From Oculatella sp. LEGE 06141 (GTDB taxonomy: Bacteria; Cyanobacteriota; Cyanobacteriia; Elainellales; Elainellaceae): a stretch of 64,000 nucleotides of DNA. The translations under genes were made by a program, and so were the position numbers. The stretch lies in contig NZ_JADEWO010000003.1 of the NCBI RefSeq assembly GCF_015207605.1, positions 1 through 64,000 of the forward strand, read 5' to 3'. The notes under the pieces are model-generated. The model worked only from the letters and a program-made list of their open reading frames with translations. It was not told the DNA's origin and searched no databases. This document shows positions 43,820 to 52,177 of this stretch, in pieces. Within the stretch, counting starts at the first letter, position 1; every line of letters begins with the position of its first letter.

Positions 43820-44341
43820 ATGAACCTGCCGACCTGGATTACGTTTTCTCGGTTGTTGGGCGTTCCTATACTGCTCTATTTACTGTCTCACCCAACGGAG
43901 ACAGTTCGCTGGATTAGCGTCGTTATCTTTTTAATTGCTGCTGGGACAGACTGGGTAGATGGTTATTTAGCACGACGGTTAGACCAGGTGACGGATCTAG
44001 GAAAATTTCTGGATCCATTAGTGGATAAGCTGTTGGTTTTGGCTCCATTGCTGGTGTTAATTGAGTTGGGTCAAGTTCCAGCCTGGGGGGTATTTTTGAT
44101 TTTAGCTAGAGAATTAACGATCGCTGGTTGGCGGGTAAGCCAGACCAAAATTTCTGGGGCGAATATCTGGGGCAAGCTAAAAACGGTGAGCCAAATTGTT
44201 GCGATCGCCCTTCTTATTGCTCCTCTGCCTGAACAATGGATTGGGGTGGCTTTGACAGCGTTCTGGATTTCGGTAGGGTTCACCCTAATATCGGGTGCAA
44301 TCTATTTGCTGCCACCCAAACAGCCTCAACCTGCCTCATAG
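43820..44341 (+). CDS. pgsA: CDP-diacylglycerol-glycerol-3-phosphate 3-phosphatidyltransferase
   Basis: This 173-residue multi-spanning membrane enzyme makes phosphatidylglycerolphosphate. The CDP-alcohol phosphatidyltransferase signature is complete: DWVDGYLARRLDQVTDLGKF then LDPLVDK, i.e. D-x2-D-G-x2-A-R-x8-G-x3-D-x3-D. Phosphatidylglycerol is essential for PSII and PSI in cyanobacteria. GGAAGG lies directly before the ATG. It has a terminator hairpin at 44399-44428, shared with the convergent pntB. Confidence 0.95.
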   Translation: MNLPTWITFSRLLGVPILLYLLSHPTETVRWISVVIFLIAAGTDWVDGYLARRLDQVTDLGKFLDPLVDKLLVLAPLLVLIELGQVPAWGVFLILARELTIAGWRVSQTKISGANIWGKLKTVSQIVAIALLIAPLPEQWIGVALTAFWISVGFTLISGAIYLLPPKQPQPAS

Positions 44342-44398
44342 GTTATAAACACGGGTGCTAGATGGTTGTTCTTTTCCAAGTGACTCGGCGACCATGAA

Positions 44399-44428
44399 AA
44401 AATTCCTCTGCGTTAGCAGAGGAATTTT
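44399..44428. terminator. Bidirectional terminator between pgsA and pntB
   Basis: AAAATTCCTCTGC (44399-44411) pairs perfectly with GCAGAGGAATTTT (44416-44428) around GTTA. Each strand gives a T-rich 3' flank, so it should stop both convergent transcripts. Confidence 0.88.
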
Positions 44429-44450
44429 AGGTAACGGCCAGTGTCTGGGG

Positions 44451-45857
44451 CTACAACTGCTTTACCTCAGAAACAAGCTGATCTACCACATCTCTAGCGC
44501 TGCCAAATAGCATCATCGTTTTGTCTTTATAGAACAGCTCATTCTCCACACCGGAGAAGCCAGCGTTCATGCCTCGTTTGATCACGATGGTATTGCGTGC
44601 GCGGTCTACCTCCAAAATGGGCATTCCATAAATCGGGCTGTTGGTATCGTGGCGAGCCGCAGGGTTAACCACATCGTTGGCACCAATGACCAGCGCTACA
44701 TCTGTGCGTTCAAACTCAGGGTTGATGTCTTCCATGTCGTGAAGCTGGGTATAGGGCACATTTGCTTCTGCCAGCAGCACGTTCATATGTCCGGGCATTC
44801 GCCCAGCCACAGGGTGAATTGCGTATCGAACTTCAACGCCCATCTTTTCGAGCTGATCGGCTAACTCCCGAACACTGTGCTGTGCTTGAGCAACCGCCAT
44901 TCCATATCCTGGAATAATTACAACCGATCGCGCATAGCCCAGCATCATTGCGCCTTCTTCAGAGCCGATCGATCGCACCACTTGATCTGATCTCGTTCCG
45001 GTAATAGCATCACCGCTGGTGATAGCTCCACCAAATGCGCCAAACAACACGTTTGTTAGCGGGCGGTTCATGGCCTTGCACATGATCTGCGTCAAAATCA
45101 GGCCGGATGCTCCGACTAAGGCTCCTGCAATGATGAGCATGTTGTTCATCAACACAAATCCGGCAGCGCTGGCCGCCAAACCGGAGAAGGAATTCAACAT
45201 TGAAATCACCACAGGCATGTCTGCACCGCCAATTGGCAACACAAACAGCGCACCAAGCAACAGAGAAATGCCCACTAATGCCAAAAACACAGGGGGGCTT
45301 TCTGGAGAAACGATCATGTAAGCGCTACCCGCCAAAAAGCCAACCAGCAACAGAATATTAAAGGGTTGCTGTAGCGGAAACGTAACGGGTGTTCCTTTTA
45401 CCCAGCCTTGCAACTTGGCGAAGGCAAGCAAACTGCCTGTCAGGGTGACACCACCGATTAGAACTCCCAAAATCATGGTGATGGTGGCATCCAACGGCAC
45501 TTCGGCTCCAGGCATACTGAGAAGCCGCCAGAACTCACCTACGGCTACCAATGCCGATGCAGCACCACCCAGGCCGTTGAGCAAGCCGACCATTTGCGGC
45601 ATGTCAGTCATTTCAACTTTTTGGGCAACGATCGCCCCAATCAGTGATCCGATGATGATTCCAATTAAAATCATCTGGTAATTCAGTACGGACTGGTTGA
45701 GCAGCGTAGCCACTACTGCAAACAGCATCCCCACAGCGGCGATTGTATTTCCCTGACGGGCAGTAGCGGGGGAACCTAATTTTTTCAGACCTAAGATGAA
45801 CAGCGAGGCTGCAAGCAGATACGTCAACTCAATCCCGGTTGGCAAAATATTGCTCAT
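44451..45857 (-). CDS. pntB: NAD(P) transhydrogenase beta subunit
   Basis: This 468-residue protein has about nine hydrophobic segments in its first 270 residues. A cytoplasmic NADP-binding domain III follows (VVIIPGYGMAVAQAQHSVREL, HPVAGRMPGHMNVLLAEA, VIGANDVVNPAAR, IYGMPILEVDRA). It forms the proton channel and NADP site of the proton-translocating transhydrogenase. Its ATG overlaps the stop of the small alpha-2 subunit by 4 bp. The three pnt genes are on the minus strand in the order pntA, alpha-2, pntB. Confidence 0.96.
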   Translation of the reverse strand: MSNILPTGIELTYLLAASLFILGLKKLGSPATARQGNTIAAVGMLFAVVATLLNQSVLNYQMILIGIIIGSLIGAIVAQKVEMTDMPQMVGLLNGLGGAASALVAVGEFWRLLSMPGAEVPLDATITMILGVLIGGVTLTGSLLAFAKLQGWVKGTPVTFPLQQPFNILLLVGFLAGSAYMIVSPESPPVFLALVGISLLLGALFVLPIGGADMPVVISMLNSFSGLAASAAGFVLMNNMLIIAGALVGASGLILTQIMCKAMNRPLTNVLFGAFGGAITSGDAITGTRSDQVVRSIGSEEGAMMLGYARSVVIIPGYGMAVAQAQHSVRELADQLEKMGVEVRYAIHPVAGRMPGHMNVLLAEANVPYTQLHDMEDINPEFERTDVALVIGANDVVNPAARHDTNSPIYGMPILEVDRARNTIVIKRGMNAGFSGVENELFYKDKTMMLFGSARDVVDQLVSEVKQL

Positions 45858-46147
45858 GCCTTCACCTCTTTCTTCTTAAACATTTGCAGCATCCGATCCG
45901 TTACTAAAAAACCGCCGACCACGTTAATCGTTGCGAATACAACTGCGACCAGCCCTAAAATGACCGTGATATTCCACTCTTTTGATCCGGCAATGAGCAT
46001 AGCACCCACTACCGCAATGCCAGAAATGGCATTTGCACCCGACATGAGGGGAGTGTGCAGCGTCGGCGGTACTTTGTTAATCAGTTCAAATCCCACAAAC
46101 GACGCTAAAACAAAGACGACTAAACCGGTCAGCAATGCTGCTTCCAT
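45854..46147 (-). CDS. NAD(P) transhydrogenase alpha-2 membrane subunit
   Basis: This 97-residue subunit has three hydrophobic helices (LLTGLVVFVLASFVGFELIN, MSGANAISGIAVVGAMLIAG, ILGLVAVVFATINVVGGFLV). It matches the membrane part that is fused to the C-terminus of PntA in E. coli but is a separate protein in cyanobacteria. The stop overlaps the pntB start by 4 bp. PntA lies 113 bp upstream. Confidence 0.93.
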   Translation of the reverse strand: MEAALLTGLVVFVLASFVGFELINKVPPTLHTPLMSGANAISGIAVVGAMLIAGSKEWNITVILGLVAVVFATINVVGGFLVTDRMLQMFKKKEVKA

Positions 46148-46259
46148 GAACGCTCCTTCAGCGTAAGTTGAGTGTTAAATACTAATGAGCCTGCCTCACA
46201 GCAGACGTTGGCAGGAGAAGCGAGCCATCAATCTGGTGGCATTCCCAACTCCACCAACA

Positions 46260-47423
46260 TCAGGAACTTGGGACTTGCTCCGCCACTAAGGCATCCTTAA
46301 CTCGCTGGTTCCGAATTTCGCCATTGTGAGTGACACAAGCGCTGTTGATGATGTCGTCGTCGAAGTTGAGCTGCAATGCGCCATCCTTCAAGAGATGTTG
46401 CACCAGGGTTAGCAGGTTTTTGGCATACATCTGGCTGGCGTGAATGGGCATCGATGATGGCAGGTTGATTGGACCAATAATGGTTACACCGTTGTACTGT
46501 ACGTCTTTACCTGGCTCGGTGCAGGCGCAGTTTCCACCTTGCTCGGCAGCTAAATCAACGATTAACGAACCGGGTTTCATCTGTGCCACCATTTCTTCGG
46601 TGACGAGGATGGGTGCCTTTTTGCCGGGAACCTGAGCCGTAGTAATAACCACATCGGCTTGCTTGATGTGCTCGGTTACGACTTCGCGCGATCGCTGCTT
46701 GGCTGCTTCCGAAACCTCTTTGGCATATCCACCGGCAGCTACCGTATCTTCATCAAGCGTTACTTCTACAAACTTTGCACCTAAACTCTGGACTTCTTCT
46801 TTAACGGCTGGACGAATATCGAAGGCTTCAACCACTGCCCCCAGCCGACGAGCTGTAGCGATCGCCTGTAGGCCAGCCACCCCTGCCCCCATAACAAACA
46901 CCTTAGCTGGTGGCATCGTTCCGGCGGCTGTGGTTAGCATGGGGAAAAACTTGGGTAAAGCCGCCGCTGCAATCAGCGTCGCCTTGTAGCCAGCCACCCC
47001 CGCCTGTGACGAAAGCGCATCCATGCTTTGCGCTCGACTGGTGCGTGGAATCATCTCGATACTGAACGCAGTAACCTGCCGCTCGGCCAGTGCTTGAATC
47101 GATGTGGGGTTGCCAAGTGGGTTCAAGAAGCTAATTAAAACGGCTCCCTCTTTGAGAAAATTGACTTCCGGTTGCCCATCTTCACGCGTTTGGGGTGGGT
47201 TCACTTTTAACAGAATGTCTGCACTGCCCCACAGGTGGGCGGAATCAGCAATGACCTCGGCTCCTGCGGCGACATAGGCTTCATCAGGGAAAGAAGCCCG
47301 TTCTCCGGCTCCAGCCTCAACTAAGACCTCTACACCCTGCTTTACCAGGCGGGAAACCACATCAGGAACCAGAGCAACGCGACTCTCTCCGACCTCAATT
47401 TCTTTAGCAACCGCTATCTTCAT
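46260..47423 (-). CDS. pntA: NAD(P) transhydrogenase alpha-1 (NAD-binding) subunit
   Basis: I start at ATG 47423 (387 residues, MKIAVAKEIEVGESRVALVP), with AAGGA about 6 nt upstream; a longer in-frame extension lacks support. The product is the soluble domain I, homologous to alanine dehydrogenase. Visible are RVALVPDVVSRLVKQGVEVL, AFSIEMIPRTSRAQSMDALS, the nucleotide-binding VFVMGAGVAGLQAIATARRL with VVEAFDIRPAV, and IGPINLPSSMPIHASQMYAKN. It binds NAD(H). With PntB and the small subunit it makes the membrane transhydrogenase that balances NADH and NADPH. Confidence 0.95.
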   Translation of the reverse strand: MKIAVAKEIEVGESRVALVPDVVSRLVKQGVEVLVEAGAGERASFPDEAYVAAGAEVIADSAHLWGSADILLKVNPPQTREDGQPEVNFLKEGAVLISFLNPLGNPTSIQALAERQVTAFSIEMIPRTSRAQSMDALSSQAGVAGYKATLIAAAALPKFFPMLTTAAGTMPPAKVFVMGAGVAGLQAIATARRLGAVVEAFDIRPAVKEEVQSLGAKFVEVTLDEDTVAAGGYAKEVSEAAKQRSREVVTEHIKQADVVITTAQVPGKKAPILVTEEMVAQMKPGSLIVDLAAEQGGNCACTEPGKDVQYNGVTIIGPINLPSSMPIHASQMYAKNLLTLVQHLLKDGALQLNFDDDIINSACVTHNGEIRNQRVKDALVAEQVPSS

Positions 47424-47816
47424 GCTTGTCCTTCCATTAACTTCTAACTGATTTCTAACTGACTTCAACTCAACTGCACCGCGACCAAATTTAACCAGCC
47501 CAAGCCAGGTAGCGAAGGTTGAATTGAGTTTCACCTACCCTATCTTTCTTGGCTCTTAATCGGTTTTGCATCAATTGCAGCAACCATTCTCAGTAGCCGT
47601 ACTGTTTAACGAATGGCGATCGCCCCAACTCAAGCGTAGTGTGACGCAAATCAACTCCTGTGAAGCATTGCATAGCCAGCAAGCTTAAATTCTGTAATGA
47701 GATGCAGTGAATAGTTTGAGAATCTCTAAGCAAAATAGTCTTGAAGCTAGTTTGTTGGCAGTTGCGAACTGAAACAGGCTTAGGATTCTGGTTAACGCGG
47801 ATGAGATGGTTCCTAT

Positions 47817-47845
47817 AAGGGCGTAACATTCGGCAGATAACCCTT
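47817..47845 (+). repeat. Hairpin repeat, left copy
   Basis: AAGGG (47817-47821) pairs with CCCTT (47841-47845). The loop carries CGTAACATTCGGCAGAT (47822-47838), which is identical to that in the right copy at 48738-48754. Similarity continues for roughly 40 bp downstream (CCCGTCGCTTG...CCGCAG). Confidence 0.7.
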
Positions 47846-47947
47846 GAAACACTAGAAATATTGCCCGTCGCTTGCTTGCCGCAGGATATGCTGCGCCCCT
47901 ACAGGTGTTGGGCTACAAACTAGACTTTTACTTTTAAAGCATCCTCT

Positions 47948-48103
47948 TCGAGGGTGTCTGAGAATGGCTCAACATTCTAAATTAGCCCCCTAAATCCCCC
48001 AAAATTGGGGGACTTTGAAACAGAATTGATTCGGAAGTCCCCAAAACTGGGGGATTAGGGGGCGGTTCGAGTTGGAGCTTAGCACTTTTAAGACATCCTC
48101 TTA
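47948..48103 (-). repeat. MITE-like repeat, copy B (inverted)
   Basis: It is almost identical to copy A at 33663-33820, in opposite orientation, including the interior palindrome (mirrored CCCCCTAA arms around GATTCGGAAGTCC). At its left boundary a second remnant end, ACTTTTAAAGCATCCTCTT (about 47930-47948), abuts it, which suggests one copy inserted at the end of another. Only a few differences from copy A are visible, which implies recent movement or gene conversion. Confidence 0.85.
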
Positions 48104-48732
48104 GAATCCAACCGTTGATCCTGTGCTTGAGTGATGGGTCACTTCGCATCCTATGTGAACTCGCAATCTTCTGGCCATATCTTCAGCTTGTTTTTACAGA
48201 TGGGTGAAAATCTCTAACCACCTTGCTGGGGTCAGCTTTATATTTCTTCAGGATTTAACCACTCGATCCACCCGGTTTCTAAGTGTATGCAGTTGAGTCT
48301 GGTCTTAAGCTTAAGGATTCCAGTGGGCGGCTTGCTGCCATTTTAGCGATCGCAAATTAGCAGGCTACATTCTGCCTCACCTCACCATCCATCTAAGTAA
48401 TCGGCTGACTCTTTTTGACGCACTTCCAATGCCACCGAGATTAACGTTCAGCCAGAACATAATCCGTGCAACTGCATGTACCTAATGATTAATTAACAAG
48501 TTATGCCAGAGATCGTCCACTCGGCATTACAATCACACACATTTAGTAAACCATTGAAATCTTTAGAATACGATTTAAGACGATAGTGAATGGCTCTGGT
48601 GGGTGGGGTTGCTTCCCTTTAACGTCCAAACATGCTCGACGCGGCGGCTGTTTGAATGCACCGTTACTTTGTATTTCCTAATAAAAACTAACTGAATATT
48701 AGGAAGTTTGAAACGGATCAAATGTCTGCTGT

Positions 48733-48761
48733 AAGGACGTAACATTCGGCAGATCGTCCTT
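48733..48761 (+). repeat. Hairpin repeat, right copy
   Basis: AAGGACG (48733-48739) pairs with CGTCCTT (48755-48761). The loop CGTAACATTCGGCAGAT word (48738-48754, partly in the stem) is identical to the left copy, while the stem bases differ in a compensating way (see findings). Confidence 0.7.
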
Positions 48762-48801
48762 GGAAACAGACCCAGAAGTTATTGTTCGTCGCTTTTTCCC
48801 G

Positions 48802-48837
48802 CAGCATATAGCCTCCGCAATCGGAGGCTATATGCTG
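48802..48837. other. Perfect 16-bp hairpin downstream of the right hairpin repeat
   Basis: CAGCATATAGCCTCCG (48802-48817) pairs with CGGAGGCTATATGCTG (48822-48837) around CAAT. The tail GTTTGG is not a convincing U-run, so it is either a weak terminator of an unknown transcript or an element end. Confidence 0.6.
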
Positions 48838-49019
48838 TTTGGTCGCCACCGTGCATAGTCTGGCCTTCCTGGCGCTTGGTCAAAGACAGCAAGCACTGGA
48901 TGGCACTTTTCCAGGTGTCGTTGCGTCAAGCCAGTAAATAATCAGCCAATACTGCTAGAGTCAGTAGTGGCTGAGTTACTTAACTTAACTCAGTAGATAT
49001 TGTGTCAGGTTTAAAGCGT

Positions 49020-49559
49020 ATGGCTATCAAAAAACCGTCAGCGCGCCGCTTGTTCTCGGCCATAGCCCTTTCCAGTTGTTTGGTGACTGGCTTAGCTGCT
49101 GTCAGTCTGGCACAGGGCTTGCCAGGGCTAACGATTTTCAGCGGTGTTGATCGAGAGTACCAGTTAGGCTATCGGTTAGATTACGAAGGTAGAACGAATT
49201 TCCGCGATCGCTACCGTCTTCGAATTCCTGCCGACAAAATGGATTTAGCCGTTGCTCGCTTTGCAGTCAGCTATCCCGATACGTTTGCAGGACAGTTCGA
49301 TACCGACAGAATTGAAATTCGAGTCGGAGGCAACAGCGTTCCACTGGACGAAGTCAATTGGGATGAAGAGAACCGACTGATCGAGATCTATCCACAAGAA
49401 GCGATTCCCGCCGGAAGACGCGTTGAGCTGGTGTTTTCAAATGTGCGAAATCCTCGCCGTCCAGGAACGCATTACTTCAATGCGCTCGTGCAGTCTCCTG
49501 GAGACGTTCCACTGCTGCGATACATCGGCACCTGGATCATTCAAATCGGTCGGAACTAA
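49020..49559 (+). CDS. DUF2808 family exported protein
   Basis: Start chosen at ATG 49020 (179 residues, MAIKKPSARRLFSAIALSSC); GTG 49002 is possible. A basic start and hydrophobic core ending in SLAQG form a signal peptide. The mature part has DUF2808 features (FRDRYRLRIPADKMDLAVARFAV, IEIYPQEAIPAGRRVELVFSNVRNPR, PLLRYIGTWIIQIG). The family is almost restricted to cyanobacteria and its role is unknown; a periplasmic or outer-envelope location is inferred. It has its own terminator at 49587-49616. Confidence 0.85.
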   Translation: MAIKKPSARRLFSAIALSSCLVTGLAAVSLAQGLPGLTIFSGVDREYQLGYRLDYEGRTNFRDRYRLRIPADKMDLAVARFAVSYPDTFAGQFDTDRIEIRVGGNSVPLDEVNWDEENRLIEIYPQEAIPAGRRVELVFSNVRNPRRPGTHYFNALVQSPGDVPLLRYIGTWIIQIGRN

Positions 49560-49586
49560 GCTCTCAACGGGGCAAGTTTTTCTATT

Positions 49587-49616
49587 GCCAACAGGATGTC
49601 TCATCATCCTGTTGGC
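49587..49616 (+). terminator. Terminator of the DUF2808 gene
   Basis: GCCAACAGGATG (49587-49598) pairs perfectly with CATCCTGTTGGC (49605-49616) around a 6-nt loop. The tail TCTGTCTTGCTT is weakly T-rich. It separates the DUF2808 gene from rpmH. Confidence 0.7.
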
Positions 49617-49757
49617 TCTGTCTTGCTTAACCTGATTTCCTGTTGTTCACTGTTTGTGCGATCGGGTCACCGTCGTAGCGGAAGCTCTGTTCCTCAAGAA
49701 ATGGTATGATTGTAAACCGTGGCTTTTGCAATTCACAGAATAACGGAGTGATTCCTT

Positions 49758-49895
49758 ATGACTAAGCGTACATTGGGTGGTACCGTCCGCAAGCGGAAGC
49801 GAACATCGGGCTTTCGTGCCAGAATGCGAACAGCAACTGGGCGACGGGTGATCAGGGCTAGGCGAAAGAAGGGTCGGGCGCGGCTAGCCGTTTGA
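49758..49895 (+). CDS. rpmH: 50S ribosomal protein L34
   Basis: This 45-residue protein opens [19 protein letters not shown] and continues [21 protein letters not shown], the L34 signature, with a very basic composition. It heads the rpmH-rnpA-PH-yidC-khpB cluster. The next gene, rnpA, begins 48 bp downstream, which is a usual arrangement. Confidence 0.97.
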   Translation: MTKRTLGGTVRKRKRTSGFRARMRTATGRRVIRARRKKGRARLAV

Positions 49896-49943
49896 GTGCC
49901 GCTTCCCCTATGCGGCTTCAGCAGTTCATAGCCGGAACCTGAT

Positions 49944-50351
49944 GTGGCTTTGCCTAAAATGCATCGGCTCAAGCGCCGACACGAGTTTAGTGCTGTCTAT
50001 CAGTCTGGCTTACGTCGCTCTACTCCTCATTTAACACTGAGAGCCTTGCAACATGCTGGGGCGGCCATTCCACGGGCTGGCTCCTCAGAGGTCTATCAAG
50101 GCCGATCAGAGACGCAACAAGCCACTCAAATCGGAATTTCAATCAGCCAAAAAGTCAGCAAGCGAGCAGTCGTTCGCAACCGCATTCGCCGCCAAATTCA
50201 AGCGGCTTTTTGGGAGCTTTTACCCCAAGTGTTATCGGGCTGGAGCCTCGTTGTCGTTGTTCGACCTAGCGCAACTCAGTGCGATTATTGGCAAATTCTG
50301 CAAGAATTGAAGCAGTTGTTGATGGACGCTGAGGTATTGGATGGCCATTAA
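49944..50351 (+). CDS. rnpA: Ribonuclease P protein component
   Basis: This 135-residue basic protein starts at GTG 49944 (MALPKMHRLKRRHEFSAVYQSGLRR, the usual opening). The RNA-binding RNR motif is VSKRAVVRNRIRRQIQAAFWELLPQV. With RNase P RNA it trims tRNA 5' leaders; rnpB is not in this window. Its stop overlaps the start of the PH-domain gene by 11 bp, so these genes are translationally linked. A 25-residue insertion between RALQHAG and IGISISQKV makes it slightly longer than the family average. Confidence 0.93.
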   Translation: MALPKMHRLKRRHEFSAVYQSGLRRSTPHLTLRALQHAGAAIPRAGSSEVYQGRSETQQATQIGISISQKVSKRAVVRNRIRRQIQAAFWELLPQVLSGWSLVVVVRPSATQCDYWQILQELKQLLMDAEVLDGH

Positions 50352-50736
50352 AGAAGAGGTTTATTTTGAAGGTGGGCCTCATGTTGGCGATTTGATCGTC
50401 AACATCCTTTTAGGATTTACTGTCATTTGCTTGCCTCTTACGGTTGGTGCTGTTGTCAGGGCATTGTGGCTGCGCTATCGAATTAGCGATCGCCGTATCT
50501 CTGTTACTGGTGGTTGGCTGGGGCGCGAGCGCACTGATGTCATTTACTCAGAAGTCGCCAAAATTGTTACTGTTCCTCGTGGATTGGGTTCCTGGGGAGA
50601 TATGGTTATTACTTTAAAAGATGGCAGTCGGTTAGAACTCAGAGCGTTGCCTCGCTTTCGTGAAGTTTACGATTACATCAACGCAAAGCTTTCGGCACGA
50701 GCGCAGCAAGCCAGTGGCCCTCTGGGTAATCAGTAA
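50341..50736 (+). CDS. PH-domain (bPH2-type) membrane protein
   Basis: This 131-residue protein has a hydrophobic segment (about 17-43, LIVNILLGFTVICLPLTVGAVVRALWL), then a bacterial PH-like domain (YRISDRRISVTGGWLGRERTDVIYSEVAKIV, WGDMVITLKDGSRLELRALPRF). It occupies the position that yidD has in many bacteria. From memory the order rnpA-PH-yidC is shared with other cyanobacteria. The function is unknown; PH folds bind peptides or lipids. The start overlaps rnpA by 11 bp. Confidence 0.8.
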   Translation: MAIKEEVYFEGGPHVGDLIVNILLGFTVICLPLTVGAVVRALWLRYRISDRRISVTGGWLGRERTDVIYSEVAKIVTVPRGLGSWGDMVITLKDGSRLELRALPRFREVYDYINAKLSARAQQASGPLGNQ

Positions 50737-50751
50737 ACGTACGAGGGTACC

Positions 50752-50774
50752 TAGGGGAATGGGTTCTTCCCCTA
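50752..50774 (+). other. Hairpin between the PH gene and yidC
   Basis: TAGGGGAA (50752-50759) pairs with TTCCCCTA (50767-50774) around a 7-nt loop, 15 bp after the PH stop. No U-run follows, so it is an attenuator or mRNA-processing hairpin rather than a strong terminator. Confidence 0.4.
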
Positions 50775-50934
50775 TACTGGTTAACTGGGCAACTGGTAGG
50801 TTTAATTCCTGGCAAGGACACGGCTAGTTTAGTGGTCTAGTCGGGGCGACTTGATGCGTCGGTTACTTGCAGACTGGCTGATATCGGATAGATTAGATTC
50901 AGAAAAACGCAGAGTACGTAGGTTGACATAGCGC

Positions 50935-52074
50935 ATGGATTTCGGTGTTGGGTTTCTTTCTAACAATGTAATGCTGCCGATCCTAGATTTTTTCTATGGG
51001 ATCGTGCCGAGCTATGGTCTAGCCATCGTAGCTCTGACTTTGGTTATTCGATTTGCTTTATATCCCCTCAGTGCTGGTTCAATCCGTAGCATGAGGCGGA
51101 TGAAGGTAGCTCAGCCTGTCATGCAGAAGCGCGTCAAGGAAATTCAAGAGCGCTATAAGGACGAACCTGCCAAACAGCAGGAGGAAATGAGCAAGGTTTA
51201 CAAGGAGTTTGGCAACCCGTTGGCTGGCTGTTTGCCCGTCCTTTTGCAAATGCCGATTCTGTTTGCCCTGTTTGCAACCCTTAGAGGTTCGCCGTTCTCG
51301 GACGTAAACTACACCTTCAACCTTCAGGTTCTGCCGCAAGAACAGATCGAGCAGATTCAGCCTAAGGCATTTTTGACAAAGCCGCAAAATATCTATGTTG
51401 CTGATGGTATTCATGCTCCGGTAGTGGCTTTGCTTCCGGGAGGCAACCGCTTAGCCGTCGGTGAAAAGACGAGCCTGGAATTTCAGACGGCTTCGGGTAA
51501 GCCGTTTAGCGCTTTGGCTCAGGAGTACCCTGAGACGAACCTCTCGCCCGTTTGGAAGGTTACCAAAGGTGAAGATCGCATTCAGCTAAACCCGGATGGC
51601 ACAATAGAAGCTCTACAGCCCGGTGATGTCACCATTCAAGGAACTGTTCCAGGTTTAGCTGCAAACAAAGGATTTTTGTTTATTAGTGCCCTGGGTCGGG
51701 TGGGTGCCTTCAACGAGGATGGTAGCCTCAACTGGGATATCTTTGGTATGGTGCTGTTTTTTGGCATCAGCCTTTATGTCAACCAACTGCTTTCTGGTCA
51801 GGGAGCTAGCGCTAACCCACAGCAAGCCACTATCAATAAGCTCACTCCGGTTTTGTTCTCTGGGATGTTTCTTTTCTTCCCTCTGCCGGCTGGGGTGCTG
51901 ATGTACATGGTAATTGCTAACATCTTCCAGACTTTGCAAACGTTTATTCTGTCGCGTGAACCGCTGCCAGAGAACCTGCAAAAGATCATGGATTCTGAGG
52001 AGAAGAAGACCGATGATAGTAGTGGTCGAGAGGCGCTACCGTTTGAGCCAGGGCGAGCCAAAAAGAAAGCATAG
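50935..52074 (+). CDS. yidC: Membrane protein insertase YidC/Oxa1/Alb3
   Basis: This 379-residue insertase lacks the large N-terminal periplasmic domain of E. coli YidC. The core reads [21 protein letters not shown], then the coiled hairpin [43 protein letters not shown] and [22 protein letters not shown] cyanobacteria-type insert of about 120 residues (about 130-255, [18 protein letters not shown]...) separates the helices. SynOxa/Alb3 inserts thylakoid proteins such as the D1 subunit. It is preceded by a hairpin and followed by khpB, with another small gap of 103 bp. The C-terminal tail is charged. Confidence 0.95.
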   Translation: MDFGVGFLSNNVMLPILDFFYGIVPSYGLAIVALTLVIRFALYPLSAGSIRSMRRMKVAQPVMQKRVKEIQERYKDEPAKQQEEMSKVYKEFGNPLAGCLPVLLQMPILFALFATLRGSPFSDVNYTFNLQVLPQEQIEQIQPKAFLTKPQNIYVADGIHAPVVALLPGGNRLAVGEKTSLEFQTASGKPFSALAQEYPETNLSPVWKVTKGEDRIQLNPDGTIEALQPGDVTIQGTVPGLAANKGFLFISALGRVGAFNEDGSLNWDIFGMVLFFGISLYVNQLLSGQGASANPQQATINKLTPVLFSGMFLFFPLPAGVLMYMVIANIFQTLQTFILSREPLPENLQKIMDSEEKKTDDSSGREALPFEPGRAKKKA

Positions 52075-52177
52075 CTTCATTTTCGGATTGATTCTCAACT
52101 GATACACTTTGAAATGCTTGTTGCTGCTGCTGGCGGCACAAGCATTTTGCTTTAGCTGTTGTTATTCTCGCTTTGCC

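Larger units (their letters stand above)
47424..49019. other. Repeat-rich intergenic region, 1.6 kb
   Basis: No convincing gene lies here. It contains a pair of diverged hairpin repeats (47817-47845 and 48733-48761), an inverted MITE-like element (47948-48103) with a terminal remnant next to it, and a perfect 16-bp stem (48802-48837). The right end supplies the DUF2808 promoter; the left end holds the pntA promoter. Confidence 0.6.

Noticed and set aside
47590-47829. 79-residue minus-strand frame after pntA
   Set aside because: It begins inside the hairpin repeat and has no recognised family or ribosome-binding site.
50752-50774. Terminator separating the PH gene and yidC
   Set aside because: The stem is good but no T-run follows, so I list it only as a hairpin.
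52109-52177. Upstream extension of khpB with a Cys-rich leader
   Set aside because: The KhpB family starts at the ATG at 52178; the extension crosses the yidC-khpB gap without conservation features.
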